From assembly GCA_018105865.1 (NCBI GenBank), contig CM030840.1, positions 14,533,226 through 14,597,225 of the forward strand: a stretch of DNA of 64,000 nucleotides, given 5' to 3'. This DNA comes from Metaphire vulgaris (lineage: Eukaryota > Annelida > Clitellata > Crassiclitellata > Megascolecidae). Below are positions 41,297-53,044 of the stretch, in pieces. Each line of letters opens with the position of its first letter. Positions within the stretch are counted from its first letter, which is position 1. Position numbers and translations under genes: made by a program. A model generated the notes under the pieces. It worked only from the letters and a program-made list of their open reading frames with translations. It was not told where the DNA came from and did not search any database.

Positions 41297-41484
41297 ACAG
41301 TGAAACCCGCTTAATTGCATAGGTGCCGTGCAAGCCTTGCTTAAATGCGATTAACTGGGCTATGCGAATAGCCGGGACGTCTGATAATTAATTGTACGCG
41401 CAAAACTCTGGTTCGGGTTTTCCGTTGTTATGCGATTATGCGGGTTATGCAATTAAGCGGTATGCGATTAAGTGGGATCCACTG
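41297..41484 (+). mobile_element. Tigger/pogo-like MITE
   Basis: Starts cagtgaaacccgcttaattg and ends ttaagtgggatccactg. TA on both sides. Confidence 0.83.
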
Positions 41485-41717
41485 TATTTGCCTAAATAAG
41501 CATTCACCCAGTCAACTCAGTACATCAGCCGCTTGCTCGATGGAAGGAAAGATGTCATGGGTGTACTGACAGTTGCTCTTGTGGGGCCTATTCCATGAAA
41601 AATGAAGGCACCAACACTTCAAGACCTGTAGGACACTGACCCCAGAGAGTGACCTATGCCCTGCCTTTCTTCAAACTATCAGCCAGCCACAAATTTTCTG
41701 GAACAAACCCCAACTGA

Positions 41718-42101
41718 CAGTGGCGGATCCAGGAATTCTTGATGGGGAGGATGAAAAAAATTTATAATAAGTTGGTGGGGGAAGGCAAAGTGAAGAAGAG
41801 AAAACAAAAGAAAAGAGAGAAAAAGGTCATTGTTTGCCCACTAAATGTTAACCCCTTTACCGGGAACCCCGGATATATCTGTCCATTTTACATTGAGTTA
41901 CAGTTAAATACACCGTTAAGGGGTTAATAAACCTTGCAAAAAAGGCTGACAAGCAAAAAAAGAAGGTAATTCGCAGTATTTTTCACTAATTTTTTTAAAT
42001 CTCACCAGAAAATAGGTTGACAAGCAAAAAAGGTCATCCGGAACCCCAGTCGGGGATGGGGGGATGCATTCCCAGTCATCAACATGGTGGAACTACCACT
42101 G
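41718..42101 (+). mobile_element. hAT-like MITE, family C, with an inserted TTAA element
   Basis: Termini cagtggcggatccaggaat / ggaactaccactg. The duplication CCAACTGA is perfect. The 80-bp TTAA element at 41848-41927 lies inside. Confidence 0.87.
41848..41927 (+). mobile_element. 80-bp TTAA MITE, copy 8, nested in a hAT-like MITE
   Basis: Begins ttaacccctttaccgggaac and ends gttaaggggttaa. It is inside 41718-42101. Confidence 0.85.
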
Positions 42102-42539
42102 CCAACTGAGCCATCCAATGTTATTTCACTATTTCAACATTTCCACAAGTAATGTATTTTCATTTCTCCACACGTGTATTAGGCCTAATTTGCATGTACT
42201 GTCCAAACCATTACTGCCAATTTTTATCACATAAACAGAGCCAATTTAAGAGTCTCTGCCTTCTATTACATTCTACAAAAGCTTCCCAGTGAGTACAGAT
42301 GATAGTAAAATCCTGTACAACACATGATTTAAACATGCAAGCTGCAAGCCAATAATGAAAATATCACAAATATGACAAAACCATTGTAAATATTATGGCA
42401 ATACTCATAGAAAAAACCGCCTGTATAAGTTAATATATGTTTCAATCTGGCTGGATAATCCGAGATGCTGGATGCTGCTGTTTCGGTGAAAGTATTGGAC
42501 CATTGATCTCAAAAGTGTCGTATTGATTAACAGACATAA

Positions 42540-43096
42540 GAAGCAGATTGAATAAAGGACGTGGGGCGGGAACATCGTTAAACAAAATATGGAAAAGTCA
42601 CAACATTCCTGTGAGCACAAAAGTCCGGTTAATGAGATCAATGGTGTGGCCAGTCGCCACATATGGCTGTGAAAGCTGGACAATAATGAAGGAAGATGAA
42701 TGGCGCATACAGGCATTCGAAATTAAAGGTTTAAGACAAATAATGAGAGTTTCCTGGAAAGCAAAGAAGACGAATGAGTGGGTAATGGATAAAGCAGGAG
42801 TTCAAAGAACCCTACTGGAAACAGTAAAGAAAAGAAAACTGAAATACTGGGGACATATTATGCGAACAAAGCAGGAATGTCTGGAGAAGGACATAATGCA
42901 GAGCACAATGCCTGGATCACAAAAAAGAGGCAGGCCAAGAAAAAAGTGGGAAGACAACATCAAAGAATGGACAGGACTCACTATCGAGCAGGCGATAAGA
43001 AGAGCAGAAAATCGTAACATCTGGAAGATGACAGTTCATAATGCAACCAATCTTTGGAGCGAAGACGGTTGAAGACAAGACAAGACAAGACAAGAT
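42540..43096 (+). pseudogene. Non-LTR retrotransposon ORF2 C-terminal fragment, mostly open
   Basis: An open frame (174 codons, 42548-43072) encodes KVRLMRSMVWPVATYGCESW, then FEIKGLRQIMRVSWKAKKTN, RKLKYWGHIMR, KRGRPRKKWEDNIKEWTGL. This is the conserved region after the reverse-transcriptase domain in many invertebrate LINEs, often mis-annotated as craniofacial development protein 2. The 3' end runs into a (GACAA)n tail at 43070-43096, as expected for a LINE terminus. No RT domain is upstream, so it is 5' truncated. Confidence 0.85.
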
Positions 43097-43187
43097 TAAC
43101 AGTTAGGTTACCTGTATAGGTTACCTGTATTAAACTTTATACTTTAAACTGCATCCAAGTTTATGTCTGTGGTCACAAAGAATATAA

Positions 43188-43640
43188 GGGGTTGTCCATT
43201 AATTACGTCAACAAAATATGGGGGGTTTGAAAAAGTTTGACAGTTGTTGACAGGGGGAGGGGAGTCAAGAGAAGTCGACAACAATTTCAATTTCATTTTT
43301 TATAAATAACCAAAAAATAGAAAATGTCATGGAATTTATGGAAATTTATGGAAATTTATTACAACAGAGAAAAACCTGACAAGCAAAAAAAGATCATGGC
43401 CACACCACATTTTGACACTTGATGAGCAAAAAATGAGAAAAAGGTCATCAAGTCACCACAAATCACCACAAAAATAATAACCTTCTAAACTTCTTAGGGG
43501 ACCCGTCACTGACCTTATGGGGGAGGGGGGAGTCAAAAGTGTTTGACATAATTATAGGGGGTCACTGAAAGTTTGACAGTTGTTGAAAAGAGAGTCACAA
43601 ATTGTCCAAAATTTGTTGACGCAATTAATGGACAGCCCCT
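43188..43640 (+). mobile_element. MITE with GGGGTTGTCCATTAATTACG ends
   Basis: Inverted ends ggggttgtccattaattacg / gcaattaatggacagcccc. A relative lies at 19182-19590 (ggggctgtccattaagtatg ... gatgtaattaatgga). Confidence 0.75.
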
Positions 43641-43683
43641 AATCAAATTGGTAAATGTCACTATTTCTGTGCCCATTTGATCC

Positions 43684-43870
43684 TCGGCTCCACCGGGGGG
43701 GGCCAGGGGGCCCGTGCCCCCTATTGAGTGCCTGGCCCCCCAGTGCCACCCCCCAGTTGGGACCCTATACTTAATGCTACATACATTAAACAACAAATGG
43801 TTGCCCCCCCATGATTAGAAGTTGCCACCCCAACGGCCCCCCCACTTGCCAAATCCTGGAGCCGCCACTG
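43684..43870 (+). mobile_element. hAT-like MITE, family B, left end damaged
   Basis: It begins tcggctccaccgg without the CAGTGG end. The right end agccgccactg is intact. Confidence 0.75.
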
Positions 43871-43999
43871 CTGGAAGATAACTACAATATCGTGGTCATG
43901 ATATCTGATAAAGCATGATATTTTATAAAGCAAGCGTAACTTGAAGAAGTACCAGTAACCCATATGATATCCCATTTAGAAAACGTAAATACTGCGCAT

Positions 44000-44330
44000 C
44001 CAAAGTGGGTCACGGCAGGCTCTTCGATTTTTCTCACTTAATGAAATATTCATACGAACTGCGTCTTCGTGCCGAGTTCGCCACACCCTGTCAGAGCCCC
44101 CAGGTGGGTGGGGAACGAGCGCCGTGGGCAGGTGCGAGGGCCCCAGGGTGCGGGGGGCGCGAATGTACACTATTTGCAGCCAGAGGACGACGAAGAAAAG
44201 TGATCTTACGAGGCCGCACAACAATCAAGGATCGTTAGTTTTCAGTAAGCAGAAACAAGAATCTACCTGTAAACGCAGGTCCCAATTGGAGCGCGAAAGC
44301 TGTGCAGAAATCTGCGCGAAGTTAAACTAA
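44000..44330. promoter_or_regulatory. GC-rich block of unknown function
   Basis: Open on both strands (43976-44224 -, 44124-44330 +) because it is GC-rich. It contains ggggccctcgcacctg-type sequence on the minus strand. I tested it by eye against the spliceosomal, 7SK, RNase P and MRP RNAs without a match. Confidence 0.3.
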
Positions 44331-44849
44331 TGTCTCGCTGTCGACGGACATCGCTTGATTTTCATACAAACAACAGGAAAACATCACGGGTTACGATATA
44401 CATTTCGACTATTAACGGTCTTTTAATTCATTCTGCAAGTTAACAATATAAACAGTTCCGTTTTCCTAATAAATATCCTGTCTCTCCATCAGTCATCAGA
44501 TCAGGAATGTTTAGGCGCACGAGTTCACCAACAGGACACGAATCAAAGTCACTCTCAAACTGTCAATCAAACCACGTGACTTTCCAGCACCGCCTACATT
44601 TGGCTGAAAGAAAGCAAACGACGACGACATTTAAAGCACATGTTGTTCGCTAGGTGTCTACGACGAGCCAATATATCGCATGATCTTCGCTAGATGTCTA
44701 ACAGGGCCGCAGAAAGACTGATGCTTCTGTACAATCACTATTATATGGAAGTTAATGGTCGGATTGGACTGGATGCGCATTCAAAATAAACTGGCTTGTA
44801 GTATAACATTGCTCAGGAAGCTGATTGAGAGGAACAAACAACATCGCTA

Positions 44850-45035
<186 letters not shown>

Positions 45036-45184
45036 TCTAGTTATGTTATTGATTGAGACAGTCCTGCAGCGCCTTAAAACGTAAAACGGGGGGAGGAGGC
45101 ACCAAATCAACGGCGTCTTAATATTGTTCCATTTTAGTGGTTTTCAGGCAGGCCAATGTTTTCTAAGACACCATAAACTCTTCA

Positions 45185-45285
45185 ATGGTGGTGGTGGTTT
45201 TAGTGGTTTTCAGTGGTAGCAGGCCAATGTTTTCTAAAAAGTGGTGGTGGTGGCAGTGGTGGTGCAGCAGCAGCAGTCTTATAAA

Positions 45286-45354
<69 letters not shown>

Positions 45355-45388
45355 CAGCAGCAGCAGTAGTAGTAGTAGTAGTAGCAGC

Positions 45389-45421
<33 letters not shown>

Positions 45422-45530
45422 GGTGGTGGTGGTGGTGGTGGTGGTGGTGGTGGTGGTGGTGGTGGTGGTGGTGGTGGTGGTGGTGGTGGTGGTGGGTGGT
45501 GGTGGTGGTGGTGGTGGTGGTGGTGGTGGT

Positions 45531-45598
<68 letters not shown>
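45185..45598. repeat. Compound (GTA)n-(GGT)n-(GTA)n array
   Basis: Ordered blocks of GTA, GCA, GTA, GGT (about 120 bp) and GTA. It is open in several frames only because of its 3-bp period. Confidence 0.97.
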
Positions 45599-45904
45599 CA
45601 TTTTCAAACGAAGTGCGAAATAAGTGAGAACTGATGTTCCGCCTGGCTAGACGCAACGGAATTGGCTTGCCAGACGCTTTCATGCAGTGAGTTCAATAGA
45701 AACGCATTACCTTGGGAAATTGATCTGTCACCCGATTTGGCAGTTTTGGCAGGAGGTGGAGGCGCAGTCAGTCATGGCTGCTGGAGCGGAGTACGGGAGT
45801 TACGGAGTAGACAGATGGAGTAGATTGAGCCTATAATTATGATAAGACGGTATCGGCGACCATAGGGTGAATATTTTCCAAAGAAATCTTGGTGCCTTAG
45901 CTCG

Positions 45905-46086
45905 CAGAGGCGTAGCCAGGGACTTGATTTGGGAGGGTATAAATATTTTGGGTGGGTATAAATCTGAACTATAACCCACATAAACCATATAAACCACATA
46001 TAACCACATGTAAATCACATAAAAACTTTAAGGTAGACTGATTTTGGGGGTATATATACCGATATACCCCCGTTGCTACGCCCCTG
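45905..46086 (+). mobile_element. hAT-like MITE, family G
   Basis: Starts cagaggcgtagccagggact and ends ttgctacgcccctg; closely like 53465-53642. No target duplication seen. Confidence 0.7.
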
Positions 46087-47440
46087 GGCCCTTAGGGTCC
46101 CCTACAGTGCATCAGATTGACCAGGCATGCAGAGCCGTAGCTAGGGGCGGGAAGGGGTAAGCTGCCTCGGGCGCCATCTTGGGGAGGAAAGGGGTGCGCC
46201 AGAAACCGCCGCAGATGTTGCTATTATGTGACAAGCAAAAACGTCATCAACCGATTCAACCGTTTTCTCAGTCTTTCTGCATTGCTTTCAGTGTTGTAAT
46301 AAATACTCCCCTGAAAGTATTTAAATACTTTCATAAATACTTGTTTCTCAGGTAGTATTTAAATAGTATTTAAATACCCAAATACCAGGTAAAAACGTCA
46401 TTAAATACTGGCAAATAAGGTTTAAATACTTTTTAAAATACTTGATATGTATTTGACACGTTTTATTTTTGTGTAAAGAAATGTTAGTTAAAATTATTTC
46501 GAACAATGTCAATGTAGACCTACTTAACTGTTCAACTTTAAAACCATCAGTAAAGAAAATGTAAAAATGAACAGTCTATAAGAAACGTTATATTTATGTG
46601 AAAATTGCCTATTTAAATTTCTTAAATACAAAATACGTTTAAATACTATTTAAATACTTCATTTTGGATGAGTATTTAAATACTTTCTTAAATACTGGAC
46701 AAAGTATTTAAATAGTATTTAAATACTGAAAGTGATTGCTTTATCCCCTCCAACGTCGTGAAAAGTCTGATAAGCAAAGAAGTCATCTCCACTCTCCAGT
46801 TTTTGAACTGTGGGGGCGAAAACGTATAACCTATATGAATAAGGAGCTACTGCGGTGCTGCTTTTGAAAGCGCTATAGAAATTCACGAGATTTTACTTAC
46901 TTACTTACTTTACTTTCTAAATCCCACAGTGGAATTTATAGATAGGATCATAGAATAGATAGCTCTGGCTCTGACTGTTGGCGCCATGGAGTTATGGTTG
47001 GCGCATTTATTCATTACGATGACGTAAGAAGCGTCTTCCTGTTTGAAATTTCGAAATTTTCTTCGATATTTGCATTGAGCTTATTTATTAGCATCAATTT
47101 GTTTCAATATTTAGGCCTAAAGATACTTTCGCAGGTGGATTTGTGGATTTCCTTTCACCGTAAAATCTTCGCGAATTCGGCGAATTCTATTTGTGTAGCG
47201 CAGTTATGGTATACCGTATTAGGCGGATCCGACACGCCGGGGCTATAAGCTATTGGATTCGGATTAGTGCGTAACCTAGGAAGTTAAGCCTGTACATTCC
47301 TATCATCAACTTCTATAGCACCGTTGGCCCGTTTCATTATGTTGCGCCACTTTGTAATGTACGAAGCATCAGCTGTTGACGCAAAAATTCTTACCGCATA
47401 AGAAACAACAAGCCAAAATCTACACGTAGTATATCAGATA
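46087..47440. other. Intergenic, mostly unassigned
   Basis: 46290-46740 is a run of degenerate aaatactt/tatttaaa units with internal inverted symmetry, probably an old transposon. A 'tatagcgcttt' repeat is at 46834-46915. No exon is supported. Confidence 0.5.
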
Positions 47441-47731
47441 CAGGGCTATTTTTACACCCCCCCCCCCTAACAGCCCCAACAACCCCCCCCCCCATCTGAG
47501 ACCGACACCCCCAATCGATGGATATTTTGACACACCCCTATCCCCTCCCCGAATTTGAGACCGACACCCCCAATCTGAGCTAGGAATTGCCTTTTTTTGC
47601 TTGTCAGGCTTTTTTGGAGATTTGATAAGGTTTTTTGTTTGTCAGACTTTCCAAATTCCGACACCCCCTGTACTTCGCCAAATTTTCCAGACAACCCCCC
47701 TCCCCAATTCACAATCCTAACAATAACCCTG
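47441..47731 (+). mobile_element. hAT-like MITE, family A, long copy
   Basis: Starts cagggctatttttacaccc and ends caataaccctg. Flanks ATCAGATA/ATCAGATG match 7 of 8. Confidence 0.8.
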
Positions 47732-48334
47732 ATCAGATGAGACTGGAAGGCAGTCAGTCAATCAATCAATCAACTTCTATGGCAATATGTCCGTCTGATG
47801 ACATAGGACCATGATGGGTTGGAGTCAGAGAGAAAGTGGTTGTGTAGCCTACCACTTGGCTAGCAAAGAATCCAAAGAAGCAAACAGCATGTAGTGGCCA
47901 TTGGCCACAAATAATTTTAAACATTTTTGATGTGGAGGTGACAGGCCCTCGAAATGGCAGATCCAAATCGCGTAATTGTGGTAGCCTATATATCGTGTTG
48001 TGATCATGGAGGTAGCTACGGAGGTTCGCCCCTCCCCCTATTCGGGCTTGGACTGGTCGTGGCATTCACCGTTAAGTAGTTTGGGGGAGTAGGTATTATG
48101 AGAATGTGCGAGTGATGAGAATGAACAAATGAAGTTCTAGGCGCAAAGCGATGGAGATGATACGACGACTAGTTTGTTGGTTCGTCAATGCTTTTCTGGC
48201 CTTAAACCCTAAAAATGTCGATTGCCGTCCTTATTCGAGAATCTTGGCTACGCCACTGCATGGTTGTGATTAATTTTAATTATCCGCTTTCAAATTTCGC
48301 CTGACGATAAATATAATTTCATGATTGTCGGAAA

Positions 48335-48692
48335 CAGTGGCGGTTCCAGGATTTCTTGGTGAGGGATGAAATGAATTCATAGGAAGTTGGTGGCGGGAGG
48401 ATGAAAAGTGAAGGGAAAAATCAATAAACTTTGCCGTAAAAGGCTGACAAAAGAAAATTTGTTCCTCTGATTTTGCTACATTTATACACACAAAAATTGT
48501 CCCCCTAATTTTACTAAAATTTTCATTGTTACCGAAAAAATAGGCTGACATGCAAAAAAGGTCATTCGCATGCACTTTTCCCTGTAGTTTTACTAGACTT
48601 TTACCCAAAAAATAGGTTTCACAAGCGAAAAAAGTCCGAAAGTTTAGTAGTGGATGCATCCCCACTCATCTCCCCTCGTGGAACCGCCACTG
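48335..48692 (-). mobile_element. hAT-like MITE, family C
   Basis: Termini cagtggcggttccaggatt / ggaaccgccactg. The duplication GTCGGAAA is perfect. Confidence 0.87.
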
Positions 48693-49115
48693 GTCGGAAA
48701 AATTGTCCAAATTTGCAGCCGATGTCCAAATTCAGGATATTGGAAAAGTTATATTCTTATTTATTTTTTTATTTTTAAAGACTGCCGATATGGCAAAATA
48801 TAAAAGTTTCTCTAGTCTAATTGTTTTTTTAAATCACGATTTTATGGAAACAGAGATTTGTCTACATAAATTTAAAAACATTTAGACGTCTATTCATCGT
48901 GGATATTATTGGCATTACCTTTGACAGTGGTTTAGTATAGTCTATGTCAGTCTTCAAATTGTGTAGGTAATTTCTTATTTAAGCACGTGGCTGTTTAACT
49001 TTTAAATTATAATTATTGTTACTCTTTCAGGAGCGAATTTAGATGCCATCTTTAGTTGCGTTTCTAGTAGTCACGTGACTTCCGGTTTCGAATATTTGAA
49101 TATTTCTACTGAGCG

Positions 49116-49358
49116 ATGGGGAAAGGCGGAGCTGGTGCCTGCCCCGGTATGCTGTACGCCATCGTGTGGGTGTTACTGGTGATCTTCTTAGCCTGGCCAG
49201 TAGCCTTTTTCGTCGCCTGGCTCTATATAATCATGATGCCGTTCGCTCCGTGCAGCGAAACATGCAGAAGTATTGACGAAGCCCTATACAACACGCTCAT
49301 CAAACTGCCCTACAAATTCGGCGAAAACGCTTACAATATGAAGGCACTGAGTGGTTAA
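49116..49358 (+). CDS. Small hydrophobic membrane protein, single exon, 80 residues
   Basis: The ATG at 49116 has a good context (gcgATGG) and the frame runs uninterrupted to TAA. The product opens MGKGGAGACPGMLYAIVWVL, has a long hydrophobic stretch at about 12-43 with a central W-P (AWPVAFFVAWLY), which could be a hairpin or two short spans, then Cys residues (CSETCR) and a soluble tail ending KLPYKFGENAYNMKALSG. I recall similar 70-80 residue proteins of unknown function in invertebrates and fish (start xACPxxLxxIxW, a GWPxxFFxAxLY block, LPxxxxENxxxMK at the end), but have no family name. A candidate 5' UTR acceptor (actctttcag) lies at 49021-49030 and AATAAA signals at 49885 and 50149. 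GC content is above the flanks, as for the other real exons here. Confidence 0.75.
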   Translation: MGKGGAGACPGMLYAIVWVLLVIFLAWPVAFFVAWLYIIMMPFAPCSETCRSIDEALYNTLIKLPYKFGENAYNMKALSG

Positions 49359-49517
49359 TCGGGCATGTTCCTTCCAACGCTGTCGATTGGTAGACCTACA
49401 TCACTCGTGCTAAGCAAATTTCCTGCTGCCTCTTCGTGTTTTCAATGAAACACTGTGCATAAGTATACTTTATACAGACAGAGCTTAGTAGCACTAGTGC
49501 TCATCAGGTCTAATATG

Positions 49518-49637
49518 ACTATTTAAGATGACTGAAATATTACTATTTAAGATGACTGAAATATTACTATTTAAGATGACTGAAATGTTACTATTTAAGA
49601 TGACTGAAATATTACTATTTAAGATGACTGAAATTGT
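49518..49637. repeat. 24-bp tandem repeat, five copies
   Basis: Unit actatttaagatgactgaaa plus tatt, nearly perfect, 160 bp past the stop of the small membrane protein and so probably in its 3' UTR. Confidence 0.92.
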
Positions 49638-50149
49638 TCTTATAACTATGCATCTGAAAAGGTTGCTCATAAATGCCTGTTAAACTGTTAACATTTCTTG
49701 CGAGATCTTAGTGCATTGCCACTATTTGTGAAATTACTGATTTGTCTGCGTTTGAAAAATCGAAAACCTTGTTGAAAAAGTTTCACTGCATTCGCCGTGT
49801 GGCTTACCGGTAATCGGTTTAATTCCCTTTTGGAGTAGAGCAAATTTAGGCAATAAGGACTTGCTGTAGTTGCATTTCATACAAAATAAACGACTATGAC
49901 ACCTAGCAATTGAATATGCAGTATACCTGTCATAGCATAGAAAGCATTGTTCATTGTTCCGGATTGCTGCGAACAAGCCAACAGTGTTTTGTTTCAACTT
50001 GTGTTTAGGCTGTAAATGCTTCTAGCCTCTTCACTGTTATTAGCGAAGAAACCAGTCTGCATGTATACTGTATAGGCTATGTCTACTTGTTTAACGAAGA
50101 TATTGGCGTATGAAATTGAGAGACAAATTTTGAATCATTTTGTTGCTCA

Positions 50150-50360
50150 ATAAAAAAGTGCGATTGGACGTTAACACCCCAGCACATGGCGCCCTTGTCT
50201 GCGCCATAGCACGTCGTAACGAACATCATCCTCCCGCGAACTGGAAACGACTCCCTGGAGACCGCGACGTTCTTGGATCCAGCAGATCGCAGATGGATCT
50301 TCCTCCGTTATGGCGTGTGAATGGAACATTGCACTTGGAAGTTGGAAGTGGGCACCACTA
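50150..50360 (+). pseudogene. Possible further LINE C-terminal fragment
   Basis: One frame reads RRPRRSWIQQIADG with downstream EWNIALGSWKW, resembling the LINE GRPRxxWxxxIxxD...WxxAxDRxxW block. It is a weak match and could be a chance resemblance. Confidence 0.35.
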
Positions 50361-50367
50361 GTGGAAG

Positions 50368-50717
50368 CAGTGGCGTAGCTAAAGGAGGGTTGGGGGTTAA
50401 ACCCCCTTGGGCGCGGACGAAAATGTTTTTAATGTGCTTCCATGCATTCATGCATTCAACCATGCATTTTAATTTTTGGACGCGGTTTTTAGGGTCAAAT
50501 TCCCCTTAATTGGGGCTGCTGACCAAAGTTTTTTAAGCGCCATAGGCGTGACGACTTTTCTTTTGCCTGTCAGCACCTGAAAGGAAAATTGTTTGAAGGA
50601 AATGCGTAGGATAGATACATAGGATGACCTTTTTGCTTATCAAGATTTTTCGAAAGTTGGTTGTCAAGAGTCAAAACCAAACCTCCCCCTCTTTCGGAAA
50701 TCCTGGCTACGCCACTG
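50368..50717 (+). mobile_element. hAT-like MITE, family G
   Basis: Starts cagtggcgtagctaaagga and ends ctggctacgccactg. Flanks AGTGGAAG/AGTGAGAG match 6 of 8. Confidence 0.72.
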
Positions 50718-50764
50718 AGTGAGAGATTGGCGCAACGGGCCTCCATTGTCCAAGCGACTCGATG

Positions 50765-51150
50765 GTGGTGGTGATGATTATGATTCATTTTCATGTACGT
50801 TGCTTTATAAATTCCTTCCAGCCATGCATGCATCTCGTCATTCGTTGACTTCCGATATATTCTTCTAGATCCTTCCACTTTCCCCAGCATAATCGCTTTT
50901 TCTAGAGCAAGTTATTTCTGGTCCTCATTTTAAGTCCAAATTATTTCAATCGTCGTCCTAGCCGTCCTTCTGGCTTTTAAGCTTAGTTTGATTTCTTCCA
51001 TTACTAATTTATTTACTCTTTTATCTGTCCGTGGTATTTTAACGTTTTCCTCCAGCACCATGGTTCAAATGTGTATAATTTCTTCTTCAGTTCTCTTTTC
51101 ACACAAGTCCAGTTATTGCTGCCATATATAGGAATATTAAGAAGACTACA
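50765..51150 (-). pseudogene. LINE ORF2 C-terminal relic, degenerate
   Basis: Minus-strand frames give FEPWCWRKTLKIPRTDKRVN, then R-R-T-A-R-T-T-I-E-I and M-L-G-K-V-E-G-S-R-R. The FExWCxRRxLKIxWTDxVxN and KxEGxRRRGRP blocks of LINEs are recognisable through several stops. Confidence 0.65.
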
Positions 51151-51155
51151 ATAGT

Positions 51156-51812
51156 GCTGTTACGGTTAGCTGAACCGAACCGAAACCGCGGTTTTTCGGT
51201 TAAAACCGAACCAGTGGCGTAGCGTGACTTTTGGGGGCCCGGGGGGCATCTTTGTCATGGGGGCTCCAGAGTCTCGAGCTGACGAGCAAAAAAAACGTCA
51301 TCACCTCCTATTTCATCCTGACGAGCAAAAAAAGGTCGTCAGCACATCATTTCTAGGGTTAAGAAGTTAGGGTTAACCCTAACCCTAGCTTAGACCCCTC
51401 TTCGGCCCCCCCAGCCCGGGGCCCGGGGGGACTGTCAACAAAGTGCCCCCCCCCCCGCCCTCCCACGTTACGCCACTGAACCGAACCGAAAAACCGCGGT
51501 TTTGTCCATGCAAATTTAGACGGTTATTTTTCGTAGAGAATATAGAAAATACAATGCATGATTATGCGCGACTTTAAAGGTCACATTCTCTTCTCAGTTA
51601 ATGCAATTGCCAATAATTGCTATATAAAAGTAAATCTACATAAAATTCACATCACTTTCTCACAGGCAATGCTGCTGACTTACGCTTTCTCTATTGTTAA
51701 CGTTTGAAAACTGTGCATTCTAGTGATGTTAAAAAACCTAACCGAAACCGCGGTTTTTCGGTTAAAACCGAACTGAAACCGACCGAAATTGCACGATGTG
51801 AAACCGTAACAG
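51156..51812 (+). mobile_element. Palindromic MITE (TTTCGGTTAAAACCGAA core)
   Basis: Ends gctgttacggttagctgaac / gtgaaaccgtaacagc, with several internal ggtttttcggttaaaaccga palindromes. It contains the nested element 51212-51478. Confidence 0.6.
51212..51478 (+). mobile_element. hAT-like MITE, family G, nested
   Basis: Termini cagtggcgtagcgtgactt / cacgttacgccactg. The duplication AACCGAAC is perfect. It is inserted in the 51156-51812 palindromic element. Confidence 0.87.
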
Positions 51813-51820
51813 CTCTAGAC

Positions 51821-52279
51821 CAGCGGTTCCCAACCGGTGGTACATATACCTCTAGGGGTACACCAGCTGTTGCCAGAGGGTACACTAAAATTGCTAAAAT
51901 TGTAAATATTTTTTGGAATTTCGTTTAAAAATGTTAAATATTGACAACTCTACGGAAGTTCAATATAACGGCCGGCTGAATAACAGATAGGCATATGAGG
52001 CTAAAATGAAAGCGCTATAATAATACACAGGTCCTGATGCGTATTAATGATCACATGCACAATTAATGACTTCCGTTTCTGACAGCACGTGTTAAGTGAA
52101 CTAATAAACTTTAAAAAAGTACCTAATTCTACATTAATCATATCAAATTTCGGAAGTTGATGAATATATTTTTTGAAAGAAATAACTGCAAAAAGTGTTG
52201 TTTTTGGTCGGTCCTGAGTTGGGGGTACAAGCGGCGAAAACTTCTTTGGCAGGGGTACAATTTAAAAAGGATGGGACCC
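51821..52279 (+). mobile_element. Possible hAT-like element with a degraded right end
   Basis: Starts cagcggttcccaaccggtgg. The octamer CTCTAGAC occurs immediately before the start and again at 52280-52287, which suggests a target duplication. Confidence 0.55.
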
Positions 52280-52336
52280 CTCTAGACTCTAGTTTATAAT
52301 TCACTATAATATAGTTTATAAACTTATAAAAAGTGG

Positions 52337-52505
<169 letters not shown>

Positions 52506-53044
52506 CCATACAGACATTCGACCATTTCAATTGTTTCGTTTTAGGCCTACATTTTGAAGCTTCCAATGCAATTTGTCGTCATTACTTTTGTATTTTGCAC
52601 ATTCGGGTGCAAACCAGAGCTTTCTCTTTCTTTTTAACTCTTTGGATCAATCAGTTTTAAATCATTTTCAGTTTCTGAGCATAATGTAATATAATCCGCA
52701 TATATTAGGTTACCTCCTCCTCCTCCTTCTCCTCCCCTCCTCCTCCTCCTCCTCCTCCTCCCATTTAAATAGGTAATTATAGGTTGACATAATTATGTAG
52801 CTTAATTGACAAAGAGAAGAATAAGGTAGGCCTGTGTGAAATTCTGAATCTATTGATTATAGATTGGAATGTGAACATACGGTCTTATCAAGACTTTTGG
52901 GCAGAAAAAGAAAAGTTGGAGGCGCAAATCTCTTTTGCCCCTCCCCCTCCTCTCCCGGGAGCTTCCACTTCACCCACGCTACGCCACTGCTATCAATCAG
53001 TCTTCAGTCTGCAATCCTCGCGATTGCTGTCAGTTCAATCAATC

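Noticed and set aside
42548..43072. 174-codon frame as a host gene
   Set aside because: It matches the LINE ORF2 C-terminal region and has a LINE-like repeat tail and degenerate copies nearby.
44000..44330. Spliceosomal or other structural RNA
   Set aside because: By eye it does not match U1, U2, U4, U5, U11, U12, 7SK, RNase P or MRP. Kept only as a GC-rich block.
45185..45634. Long open frames rich in S, G, V, T, H or Y
   Set aside because: They are readings of triplet microsatellites, which stay open because of their 3-bp period. The same holds at 9700, 17900, 52300 and 54100.
45774..45835. Possible first exon (ATGGCTGCTGGAGCGG)
   Set aside because: Good start context, but a stop follows after 20 codons, there is no convincing donor, and I know no matching family.
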